From: Dimorphilus gyrociliatus
Taxonomy: Eukaryota; Annelida; Polychaeta; Dinophilidae
DNA length: 64,000 nucleotides
Direction of reading: 5' to 3'
Assembly: GCA_904063045.1 (NCBI GenBank)
Contig: CAJFCJ010000023.1
Span: forward strand, 310,001 to 374,000
Part shown: positions 11,329 to 22,577 of the stretch, one piece after another
How positions within the stretch are numbered: position 1 is the first letter of the stretch
How the letters are laid out: each line of letters opens with the position of its first letter
Position numbers and translations under genes: made by a program
Notes under the pieces: model-generated
Seen by the model: only the letters and a program-made list of their open reading frames with translations
The model's database searches: none
What the model was told of the DNA's origin: nothing

Positions 11329-13498
11329 ATGCGAGGAGACGCCTATTTCTCAGTTGGTGATAAACAAAATTCCTTTCGTTAGGCAAAAGGAATATTCATA
11401 GTAGAATAAGAAAATTGTACGTCTTACTCACGCTAGATAAAGAGCTTCATTTGACGATCAAGGATATTTGTTCTTGTTTTATATTCCAGTTCGTATTTTC
11501 ATTAAAGATGCTTAATATTCAAGATAACAAAAAACAAAACACAGCAGAAGAGAGAGAGAGAGAGGAAAATTACTCGCAGAATAAAAGCCTTACAACGAGG
11601 ACTATGGTTAATCCTGAGCTTTGTTTTTTCTTTTCTATTCCTATTTATTCGTTGTAGATAAGGAACTGGCAACAGTAGTAGTGACGATACGGCGACAATG
11701 ATGATGGTGATGAGGTATCTGAGAGAAAAACGCAAGGTGTAGTTGATAAGAAGATGGAGAAGTAAGTAAATAAGTCAGGCAGTCAGGCAGCCAAGCAATC
11801 AACAACAGCGATACTATAAATGTGGTTGTTGACGATTTGTAAGCTGAAATCGCTATCGGAATAAAACAAGGCAGACTAGATTTGCCGTAGGAGTGGAATT
11901 AGCGACTGTCGTTGATTTATGAATAATAATATAGATGAAACAGGCGAATAGGCGAATGAAGAAAGTAAAGAGGAAGAAAAGGGAACTTTTCCTCTTTCTC
12001 TCCCTTTTATTATGTCCACTTCTCAGTAAACCAGGCAATGTGTCTGCCCGTCCGTCCGTCCGTCGTCCGGCTTATTTGTTCTTTCGGCCAACTACCCTTG
12101 GAACGAGGGGTAAAATGAAAACTGACTTGGCACAGCAGCGAAAGCAGCGACATCAGGCGGTGTAAGGACGCTTTGAAGAGGCCTATTATATAGAACTTTT
12201 CCTCAAGAAAAATATCCCTACTTAACGAGAGTGTATATAGAGAGAGGAAATTGAAGGAAAAAGAGCAGAAGTACACAGTTTATACTTTATTCACAAACGA
12301 GGACAATTAAACAGTAATCAATAGATAGATGGACGAATAGATGGGATAGCGAGAGAGCGAGAGAGAGACATACTCGTCTGAATTAGCCGGACAAGAGAGA
12401 AAGAATAATTAATGAAGAGAGTAAGAGAAAAATAAAAACTATAAATTAGCAACGTGTAAAACAAACAGAAGAGAATATTGAGACGCGGGTATTGACTGTT
12501 TTGAGATGTTGAATGGCATATAGAGTAATAGAAGGCATGTAGCATCTGCGTGTATTTAAAGATAACATCGGATAAGACTGGACTTACAAGAAACACGTGC
12601 CAGTATTCTTTATAAATAGTATAAATAGAATAAATTAAATAAAAGAGGTAAGAAGAGAAAAAAAATCAAAGAATAAAGGAATGAAAAGAATAAAAGAATG
12701 TTTTAAATGTTTATTGAGGCTGGCAATCTAAACAAGAATCTATTTACAAATAGGAATATTATGAAATCTCTCCAGTCATGCAGACTGCTAAGCAGGCAGA
12801 CAAGCAAGAAAGCTAAAAAATAAGGAAGTGAGCAAATTGTAGAACAGACGGAAAACTAGAAAACACCGGCAATTTTAAGGATAAGGGGGAGGGAAACGGA
12901 GGAAACTAGCGAAAGGTCTGACTGTATTCGATTAGTTCTAGCCCCTTATTCATTTCAACTTATCGTAATCACCGTCTTTGATTCAACGTAATTTTAATGT
13001 GTCTCCCCAAGACAAAATGGCTGCTAGTCACGAGAAATGATTTCCACTTGACTCATTTATATTCGACGAAAATCAATAGAAAGACGACCAACAGAAAGAA
13101 AAAACTCAATCTCTCCCAAGCTAACACTGAATTTTCTCATATATTTCTTTTTTAACGCTAACATTCGATAAAAGGCGAAAAAAGACTATAATTAGGCGGG
13201 AAATTCTCTAAAGAATTGCGCACCCCCTAATCAACTGTCTCTAACGTATATATAAGCCGCTATATATACTTTTTCCCTTAATAAATGTGGAGAAAAACCG
13301 CAAATCTGTAAATCTGTAAAAGGGGAGGGGTGGTTTGTGGGAGGGGGAGGTTATAGGAAGTAAACTGGGTAGCAAGGAAACAAATGAACATTTTTATGTG
13401 CGGTATGCGAAAGTTAGTCGATTAAATCTATGCAATGTATACATAGCATATAGATAGAGAGATGGATAGATAGATGGATATATATACAGTATATATGT

Positions 13499-13500
<2 letters not shown>

Positions 13501-13531
<31 letters not shown>
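13501..13531. repeat. (GA)n microsatellite
   Basis: Perfect GA run. Confidence 0.95.
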
Positions 13532-13535
<4 letters not shown>

Positions 13536-13819
13536 GTATATGGAATTATATGTACGGCAGATAAATATATGTACAGTATATATGAAGCGAACGAACTAGC
13601 TCACAGACGTATAAATAAAGACAAATATAATGTGGTGTGTTTTTTTAATGTTTTTATTGTAAATATATAGAGAGTAATGTGGAAATTGTACATGAGTATA
13701 TAAACTCTTTTTATAAACTCCTTTATTCTTCTATTTATTAATTTACTACTGTTGATTTTATACATTTATTATTCATAAAAAATATCTCCTTACTGTTTCT
13801 TAGCTTATAACGTACTTTA

Positions 13820-13847
13820 GTCTCTCTCTCTCTCTCTCTCTCTCTCT
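13820..13847. repeat. (TC)n microsatellite
   Basis: Perfect TC run about 300 bases from the GA run at 13501. The two are inverted relative to one another and could pair in a transcript. Confidence 0.95.
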
Positions 13848-14285
13848 TGGTACTTTCTTTTCACTTCAATATGTCGCTGTCCTAAGGATAGACATTCAAG
13901 AGAGAAATGTATGATATGCCATTTCCTCTCTTCACCGTACAGGTGGTAAACCTGTATAGAATTTGGCAGAGTGCCTAACCGCCTGTTTACGCTTTGAGGT
14001 CAAAATAAATCTAAAAGAGAAAAGGAAGCTTTTCTGTTTAATATCTAAAAAGTTCTATCTCTATCCCATCTATATCTTTACTTGTACCCCATCTTCTTCT
14101 CTTTTCCCCCTCGTTTCCCCTATCAGTCATATGCTCTCCCTTAATATTGTCGTTTAACATTTCCTTCGTTTTCTACTTTCCCTCTCTCTTTTTGTTTCCC
14201 CTTTACCACTTCTTTTACTCAATCCATCTCCAATATTCCCCCTAACCGGCCTCTTCTTAAAAAATAAATCAGACACATTTTTTAC

Positions 14286-14395
14286 AGTTAACAACCTGCA
14301 AAATAAGATTGTTGATGAAAATCTAATATCGGCTTGCAGCAGGCGGCCAAACTTGTCATGCTGCCGTAATTGAATAGGCTTTACTGTGTGAGACT
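14286..14395 (-). CDS. Candidate internal exon, unknown protein
   Basis: A strong acceptor (TTTACAG) precedes an open segment reading SHTVKPIQLRQHDKFGRLLQ, followed by ADIRFSSTILFCRLLT. A donor at 14286 (ACT|GTAAAA) leaves phase 0, which would fit the phase-0 acceptor of the exon at 9630. A stronger donor at 14296 (CAG|GTTGTT) leaves phase 2 and would not fit. The alternating polar/hydrophobic pattern looks like a real folded segment. It may be an upstream exon of the single-pass membrane protein gene, or an isolated chance ORF. Confidence 0.3.
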
Positions 14396-17300
14396 CTGTA
14401 AATGTAAAATAATGACAGGTGCGCTTTATAGCCTTATTATTTGCCATCTGGCGGATATAACAAATATTAAAAATATTAATAATTTGATTTAAAAAAAAAT
14501 TCTAAATATAGCTAATCTCTAAGTATAAGAATGCTGCAAAAATAACATATTGTTCAAAAGCAAATTCATCACATTTTTAACAGAGAAATAAACGCTCTGA
14601 TCCGCATTCTCCCCCTCTATTTTATGCTATTCTTTGCTTCTTTACACTATTTACTCTGCCGACTTTAATAATAATAACTATACTATTAATAAAACAACGA
14701 TGCTAATGATAACGTTTACCGTTTTCTTTTTACTTCTTCTATTTAAAAGTTCTTACAGTATTTTTTTGTTATTTGTCCCTAAATAAGCGACACGATGGCC
14801 ATTGAACTTTTAGTGGATATAAAATTTAATATAATAGATATAGGACAATATTTAACATTTCAATGATATTAACTGATAATAGAGACTTCCTAGTGTTGAA
14901 TATGATACTGATATCGGTTCGTTTCCGTGGAGAGTAGAAAATCAAGCTAATTGTTGGTTGGAATGTTTACGAAACGAACCTCGAGTTACTTTTACATGTT
15001 GGAGAGGAGAAAAAGATTTATTTATGTCTAAGTGAACGATGAGAGTGATGGCTGAGATGGAAATGACAATAAGATGAAATCGAAAGGAGGAAAGAAGGGA
15101 AGGAGAAAAAACAGGAGAGCAGTAGAGTGTGTTTGGTAGATAGGCGTTCCATTTAGATGTATAGAGGAGTGGAAGGTGGTAAGATTGAATGCAAGAGAAA
15201 ATAAAGGAAAACGAGAAAGGAAGAGAAACAGTTTTAATGATTGATAGAAAGTAATAGGTAAATGAAAGACAAAACGGAAAAAAGGCGTTGGGATATTGAA
15301 AAATATAATAAAGTGTCACAGTAATCAAATGAAAGTTGTAATAATTAAGAATAATAAAGAGATAAATTCACTTTTAAATGCATCTCAGCGTCATCTGACG
15401 GTTTTAATAAAAAGAAGAAACAAAATTTCTTTCTCCCTGTAGAATTTTCGATGTCGCCGTCGTCTCCTCAGGCCGCGTATGAAGTTTTAAGACTAATATA
15501 GAATTAATTCTAATCAGCACGTTTGTACTCATTGACTCCACTGTTTATACTTTTATTTATTGGAATCACGATTATGTTCACGTAGAGAAAGACTGTTTAT
15601 CAATTAGTTTTCCACGAACAGAATATACCGACCCAAAATGGGGACAGTCTACTCTTTTTCCCTACTTTAACGCGTATGATTTACACTTGACATTACTTCT
15701 TACAACTTATTTAACCATCGTATTAAAATAAAACGAGAATAAAAGGAGGAAGAGAGGGAAAAAAGAGAGAAAAATGTGGCAAAAGAAAACGAATATGTTT
15801 ATATATGTACCGTATATACTGTATAATGTATATCAATAGACATCATATACGAATTATAAACATCCGCCTTTGAGGTATCAATGCTTAATTTATCCGTAAC
15901 AAATCATAATTAATATCTATAATGAAATCTATATTTAAAATTTTATAACAAACTCTATAACTCATAGAAATTATTTTAATATACCAAACCAATTAAGTAA
16001 AATTTATATATAAATATATATATATACATATAGAACGTTAAAATATGATTTATTCTCTTCTTTTCTTCCTGGAATCAATCAATCATTCTTTCTTCCTTTC
16101 CTCATTTTTTTCTTTTACTTTTTTCTTTAAAAAGGTCAAGGATATTAGTGAACATATGGCCTACGGATAATTAATATTTTTCAGTATATAATATTTCAAT
16201 GATCCTTCTCTTTACCTTAACTCTTTTTCTTCTTCCCTCTCCGCCCCCTCTCCTCCCTCTCCTCCTCCTTTTCCTTCTCTTCTTCTTCTTATTCTTCTTT
16301 CCTTTTTCTTCTTTCTTTGTCTATTTTTAGTCTTGTATCTGTAAAAAAGAAACGTTTTAAAATTCTTAGAAATATATTACTATTCGCATAAGTCTTTTAG
16401 CTTTGTCTTCACTCGTTTATCCTTGTTGTCCTAAAACATCTCCTCCTTTTTCTTGGCCTTTTCCTACCAGAAGTGTATCAGGTATTAATCATGAATTGAA
16501 GATGAACTAAGCGTTTATGTTACCCAATTACACGATACGCTATCAAGGTGACTACGAAGCAACATTACATCCATATATTTACTTCCTGGAAGCTTTGTCT
16601 AGTTCGATTGAGTAAACTCAGGTTTTTACTTTGGTCACTAATGAAGTCTTTTCGTGTGCTACTTTTTTATGAAATTAAAGATTTTAAATGAGTCACAAGA
16701 ATGTATTATTATAGCATCTTCAATACTCCTAGCGGATTTCAGCTTGAGGCGAAATATAAGAGTGGGGAGGTGAGAGTCGAATTAACGAAAAGATAAAGAT
16801 GATAAGTTTAAAAGCTACTTTTCTCGTTCAAATGATCTATATACTGGAAATATTTGTCCTTTTTATAGTTCTGATTTCCCTCTCACGAAACAATACTTAA
16901 TTACATTATCAAAGTGTCTATTAAAGTAAAAGCTACACATTGCAAGAGGAATATTTACCAGTTCTTTTACAAAAGTCGCACAATAATGGTTCCAGACAGA
17001 TTCTGTTTAGTAGAACTAGTCGTTACCGTCGTGGAAGTAGGTCATAATTGACAAATTGCAAAAATTATACAAAACAGAGAACACAAAAAATGTTCAACGC
17101 CGTATTAAAACAGTTGAGTGTTAGGATAAAGGGAAGCAAGATGAAGAAAGGAATGGGAGAAAAGAGAGAGAGAGAGCGAGAGGGAAAGTACGCAAATAGA
17201 AAAGAAGATGAGAGAAAACGAGAATAATCTAGCCCCGTATTTAACCAGAAAACTGGAAAATTATTTTGATCAGCAATTTTCCAGGTTATTCTGAGAAATG

Positions 17301-17981
17301 AATAATTAAAACACTCTTCGCCATTTCATGACAGGAATAAATATTTAATAATATTTTTCAAACAAAATTAAAAAATATCTTGGTTTTAGAATATTCATCA
17401 TATATAATTTTATAGCTTCTATTTTATACAGTATTTATTCAGATTATAATATAAATAAATACTATAAAACAATTAAGTCATCTTTACTTTTATGTCTTCT
17501 TCCTTCTTTCCTGTTTTCTGTTTCTTCCGTTAAAAATAATAAAGAGAAAATTTCAAGGATTCTGTCCAGAAATACAGAATTGGTACACTGGGTGCAAGTG
17601 ACGGATTAGCGACGGGAGGAAGGAGGGAGGGCCACATGAGGAAGATAATAGGATTAAATCAAACATTTTAATAAGTATATTTCGCAAAGGTAACGAGGAA
17701 AAGGAACAAAAGAGTAACGGTGGAGAAGGGGCGAGGCCGAAAATTGGGATAGAGAGGAGGAAGAGGAGAGGGGTAATGTAACAATCATATGAGGAAAGAA
17801 AAGCGAATTTCAACATATCAAGCATATATATGGATAAGGATTAGACTATTAATAAGAAATGTTGTTATAGTAACAATGATAGTATGAATGAGACGAAGAA
17901 TAAGAACATTAAAGGCGGAGGTTAATTAATTAGAATAGGCAAAGCTTGCGAAAAATAAAACAGATTTGATTGTTATTTTGT

Positions 17982-19340
17982 CTATAGAGCTGTATCAACA
18001 ACCGTGCTCCAGGTGTAGCTGTATTTATTACCGGAAGCTTTTTTAACTGTCAGAATTTTCATTTTGACGTTGGAACTTCCACTAAGACTTTCACTCCTAT
18101 TTGAATGGCAAGAATCAATACATTTTGAGAGGCTTCTCCGAAAACTCGAATTAACTGACACATAGAGTAGAAATGTACAACTAAAATTGATAGTCTGAAG
18201 TAAATTCAATAATAAGGAGAGCGTTTGAGACACTTGAAGATTCGAAATACCTGAGTCTATACAAAAATGAAAAATTTCTGATGGAGAAACTAAAAATATA
18301 TACATAACTACGAGGAAGATTAGAGTAAGATTTAAAGCATTTTTCTTTTCCTCTCCATTTCTTCCATTTCTGGAGGGCGCCGTGTGTACTCGTCTAAAAA
18401 TTTCGCTTTTCCTTATTGCTCTTATTAATTTCATATTGAAGAAAATCAGCAAGGACACAGGCAAAAAATAGCCTATAATAGCCCAGATGATTGTGCAAGC
18501 GAAGAGAATTTTTGAGTTTTCTTCCATGTTATGACATACGACTATAGGCAATAAAAGCATACTCCATATAATCGGTATAAGAACAACAGTAATTGACACT
18601 TTACGTCTTGTCACCCAATACGGTGATCTGATCCCGAAAAGAAGTTTTTTTTAAAGTATCAACGGATAAAGCATTACTTTTAATTATCTATTAATTTTCC
18701 CCCTTCTTTCTCCTCCCACAGGGTATCTTACACGTTTTAAAATTGTTTCCTACTTCTTTCATCCATCTTTCCCTCTACTAGATCATCATTCAAAAGAACT
18801 ATCGATGTTTTCGATTTCTAATCTTTGAGTTTGAGTGCTAAAAAGTTAATATTTAATTTAAACTAAACTTTATTCTCTCTTTGCCAATTTGCATTAGCTT
18901 ACCTAAATTCCTATTTATATTTAATAAAGTTAAGTCAGTCTAGGCATTAGCCATGTAAATACTATCCGTTCATACTTTAGAGGATGGCAAATTGCCAGAT
19001 ATCTCATGAATGATATAAGAAATGTATACCAAGTCGACGTCTTTATCCAAACTTCTAAATAGAAAGTTTGATATGTCGATAGTGCTAGTGAAAAATCTTG
19101 TAGATAAAACATTGGCAGAGTACCAATCGAAAACATTATATCACTAATAGCCAGGGCCGACATACCGAAAATCGAGCACCTTTCGCTGTAGCGATGCTGT
19201 TTTGAATCTAGTCTCATAATTCGAAGATTAACCAAGTTTCCAATGATTCCAAAAACTCCCAAAGAAGGTATTATAATATTTTTTAACAAGTTGTTAATTT
19301 CATCATATCTTGTATCGGAAAAAGGCGACGTTTTATTCAT
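17982..19340 (-). CDS. Class A (rhodopsin-like) peptide-type GPCR, divergent
   Basis: Two exons, 19340-18976 and 18627-17982, joined in phase 2 (CTAAA|GTATGA to ATCAG|A), give 336 aa with seven hydrophobic segments. TM1 carries the GN motif (GIIGNLVNL), TM2 the LAxSD motif (LAISDIMF), and TM3 ends in MRYLAICHPLK, which continues as SPYWVTRRK into TM4. Seen directly: the usual D/E of D/ERY is Met, the TM3 Cys that normally forms the ECL2 disulphide is absent, TM6 reads FLVSP instead of CWxP, and the TM7 N of NPxxY is replaced (SCTFLLY). Tail pattern NSSFRRSLSKC resembles helix 8 of invertebrate FMRFamide/myosuppressin-type receptors, so a neuropeptide receptor is the best guess. The ligand is unknown. 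The start ATG lies 19 codons before TM1. Intron is 348 nt. Confidence 0.85.
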
Positions 19341-21117
19341 AACTGTCTGTATCTACGACAATTTCTAAACTGTGTCTGCTCAACGCACCAATCGCCAAAC
19401 AGCGCTCCTGCTGGTTCTAAAGTTTCCTACAAGAGGGCTAGAATATCTCGAAATGTCTATTCTCCTTCTTCCTAACTATACAACAAGCTATTCCGGTACT
19501 ATGCCTTTCTTTGTTAATTTGACCTTTCTCGTAGAACGGTTACAGTGTCTAGCTTTCCTCTACTCTTTCCTCCATTTTTACAGGTTGTTTTTTTTCCTTA
19601 GATCCAAAAAAAAATCATCTAAACCTCTCCTGTCGGCATTTCCGATAGGAGAAAAATTACACTAAACTCTCTATTTATCATTAATGTTTTTAGGAGATGG
19701 GAAAATATAACATCATCAGCCGAAAAACAAAAATGTCTTTACTTGCGTCGTTTCCCGTTACTCTTACTGTCGTTGTTGATTCTCTTTCCATACGCTTCGT
19801 AGCATAAACCGTACGGGCAATACCAGTGCAAAAACTCGATAATTACCAGGATTTTAGGTTATTGGCAGTAGTAATGTAAGTATTTGGGTGATGGTTACGG
19901 CTGTGATGATGGTGGTAGCGGAGATAGACGGGATAGAAGATATTTTTTTCTAGTTTTGAGATTGTACTTATTCTGCAATTAAGAGATATTTTTCGCTTTT
20001 GTAATCTTTAAAAAAAGACAATGGAGGAGGAATACACGCGGAAAGAAAAGGAAGAGAGAATGGGGCAAAGCGAAAGACAAGAGGGAGAGAACTACAATTT
20101 ATACGACTGGATAATCAGCAGCAAGAGTAGAATGAAGCTCTCGTGTATATATATGTAGCAAGTGCAATATACTATTGCGGTTGATAAATGAAACAATGAA
20201 AATTATTCATGACAAAGATTTAGAACGAAAGACAAAGGAAAAGAAGAATAAATAAAAGACTAAAAAAAAAAAAACACCATTTTTGCTCGATGGTCTTCAT
20301 ATGGTGAAATGTCAAATAATGAAAGGTTTCAAATCCTTTCTACATTAATCTAAACTTCCTTCTTTCTTTTTTATACAGTTTAAAGAGTGTTGTCATTTTT
20401 CTGGTACTTTTTTTTTTCGTATTTTCCCAACTAATTCCCTTTCTTTCAATTAATGAAAGACTCAACAAGTGTTATGTATATATATAAGTGAATGCTAGTT
20501 ATTTGTCTGTTCAGTTTATAGCTCTTTAGAAATTAGGGAAGTAATTGGATGGACTCTTTTTCCACTTATGACAAACGTTAAGCTCTTTTTATGGCTTTTT
20601 CCCTTCTCTTTTCTTTTTAAGTAAAAAACTAAGCGTCATAAGTGCAAGGAAAGATATTTTATAGGAAATGAAAGACTAGATATAGCGCATAAACTTGAAT
20701 AGAATGGAGTGACGTAAAAGAGAGAGAAAGAGAGAGAGATAGCTATACAATGATCTAAAGGAGAGTTTTTAAATGTAAATTTTGCTTGTATAAATAAATA
20801 GATTAATACTTTGGATATGAGTTATTAAGTTAGGCTATATCAATTAAACGCTCTTTGATTTCATATATAAAAGATAAGATCTGTGGCTATATAACAAATT
20901 AAAATGCTATTTTATTTCTTCTTTCGTTTCCCTCTCTCTTGTTACAACCTATTAACAATTCTATAAACAACTACTCGAAGAAATACCTGACCCAGTTGTT
21001 ACACTCTATTATAGATAAAAGTGATGAGCACTGAAAAATCATTCAAACATATATATAACATAAAGAAGTAATTATAGTATGTCTCTAATCTGTCTTTCCA
21101 AAGAAGACGACAAACGT
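19341..21117. other. Upstream of GPCR, no gene seen
   Basis: The first 200 bases are somewhat GC-richer and are probably the GPCR 5' UTR or promoter. A 97-codon plus-strand ORF here starts with GTG and is antisense to that UTR. The rest is AT-rich with a short GA run near 20723 and no supported exon. Confidence 0.5.
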
Positions 21118-21309
21118 TTAAATCAAACTCATCCGGTGTTTGTCAACGATTTTTAATGAAAATGTATACTCCATAAATATAAAGGATGTAAATTCTGCAT
21201 TTGGTCGTCGTCTTTCCCCTTCTAAGAGTTCATCAAGAAAATTTGATATGGCGTCTTTTATAGAGGTCGTGGACTTTTGTTTATTGCACAATTTAATGAC
21301 TTTTGCCAT
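21118..21309 (-). CDS. Hypothetical small protein or exon (63 aa)
   Basis: ATG-initiated ORF reading MAKVIKLCNKQKSTTSIKDA, with a helix-like charged middle (NFLDELLEGERRR) and stop at 21118. Base composition is richer than the flanks. The opposite strand is also open over nearly the same interval, so strand choice is uncertain. No family recognised, no signal peptide, no zinc pattern. It could be a single-exon gene, an exon of a larger gene, or chance. Confidence 0.3.
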   Translation of the reverse strand: MAKVIKLCNKQKSTTSIKDAISNFLDELLEGERRRPNAEFTSFIFMEYTFSLKIVDKHRMSLI

Positions 21310-21997
21310 AAAGCAATTGTGAATGAAAACAATGATTATATCTATTTACGTAGGAAAATCACCGAAATACTATTTCTTGTAGTATCCTGACGGATTAATA
21401 TCTGTTCTTCTTATTTTTTTATTACATTTATTGTTAAACCTCTTTCTCATCTCATTCTCCTCTCTAAAAGAAAGTATATGTTGAACAATAACTAATCTAT
21501 ACCATACACTAACATATATTCGTAGATACCACCCACCACCCGTCGTCTCTCTCTGCGTTCTTTTTTACTCTCTTGATTTTAATCTTTCTCATTCCTTTCT
21601 TCCTACTCTTTCTATCCTCTCTATTCGCTTAATTAACTCTCATCTACCACTCATTGTTTGTTGATTAAAACAATTCGTAAGAACAAGAAGATTTTTGAAG
21701 ATTAATTGTAGATGAAATTTAGCTGAAACTCAAGCAAGCTTAATTAATTCGAAACGTCTAAAGATTAATTAATACTAGATAGGCTCGAATAAGTCAATGA
21801 TAAATGATTGGTTAGACGTAAAGAACGTTTTATCATTTATTATTTATCGATTGTTTAGTTGTTAATTATGATTAAAACTCTCATTGATAAATTACACTAA
21901 ATATCAACTTTATAGTGCTAGCCGCTCTTTTAGTTTCTGGTTCACAGGTCTTTTAAGTCCCTTTTCATACCTTTTTCTATCTTCACCGACCTTAAAG

Positions 21998-22320
21998 ATA
22001 AATGAGGAAAGCATTATTGCATTGAAAAAGGAACTTAGCGAAGGTTTAGGGAAGAAAAGTGAGAATAAATAATAAATTAATAATTTACTGGAGTTTTTTA
22101 CCTACAATCAGCCAAAATGAGCAAACTTGAATCAATTAATAACATCTTATCAAGGGAGAATATTTGGGTTAAATTGAGAAAGATAGAGTCTTCGTATTTA
22201 TATATAACAAACAGTATAAAGAGACGAAGAGAGGGAGAAAGATCATATATTCATATTTATTTTAATCGTCAATGCTTTATGTCATTTTTTGACAAAAAAA
22301 GAAGAAAAGTACAGTATTAA
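21998..22320 (+). CDS. Hypothetical small helical protein, two linked exons, 5' end unknown
   Basis: Exon 21998-22058 (INEESIIALKKELSEGLGKK) joins exon 22112-22320 (TKMSKLESINNILSRENIWV...) across a 53-nt intron with consensus donor GTGAGA and acceptor CAATCAG, phase 1. Both sides show charged, amphipathic-helix character typical of coding sequence. The second exon ends at a stop just before 22320, converging on the 3' end of the neighbouring minus-strand receptor gene. An alternative acceptor at 21948 would lengthen the first exon. The upstream exon was not identified; an ATG at 21080 followed by about 19 codons and a GT is a weak candidate. No family recognised. Confidence 0.35.
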
Positions 22321-22577
22321 AACACAAACGAAACGAAAAAAGTATTTATTTGTACATATATATCAATAATTTAAAAAAAGACGCCTATGATGCTTCTCAT
22401 TCTGGTAGCGTCTATATATCGACGCTTTAAATCATCATATGTATTGTAGAAAAGGAGAGAGATTAAATGATTATTTTGTTTATGAATTTAGAAAGAAATT
22501 CCTCATATTCTTCTTGTATAACATTTTTAATTTATGTACAAAAATTGAAGTCCAGTTTGTTTGTTTGTTTATTTTTA

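Larger units (their letters stand above)
9631..17981. other. Gene-poor stretch, probably a long 5' intron or intergenic region
   Basis: More than 8 kb without a gene I can close. It contains microsatellites at 10100-10140, 13501-13531 and 13820-13847, pyrimidine-rich tracts near 16.2 kb, a splice-flanked open segment on both strands near 10.4-10.6 kb, a GC-richer patch at 11160-11340 ending in a hairpin plus T-run, and a candidate minus-strand exon near 14.3 kb. The membrane-protein gene ending at 4008 still needs 5' exons, so part of this stretch may be its intron. Confidence 0.5.

Noticed and set aside
14942-15328. 128-codon minus-strand ORF
   Set aside because: Phe/Ser/Leu-rich translation of a purine-rich tract, with no splice support or family resemblance.
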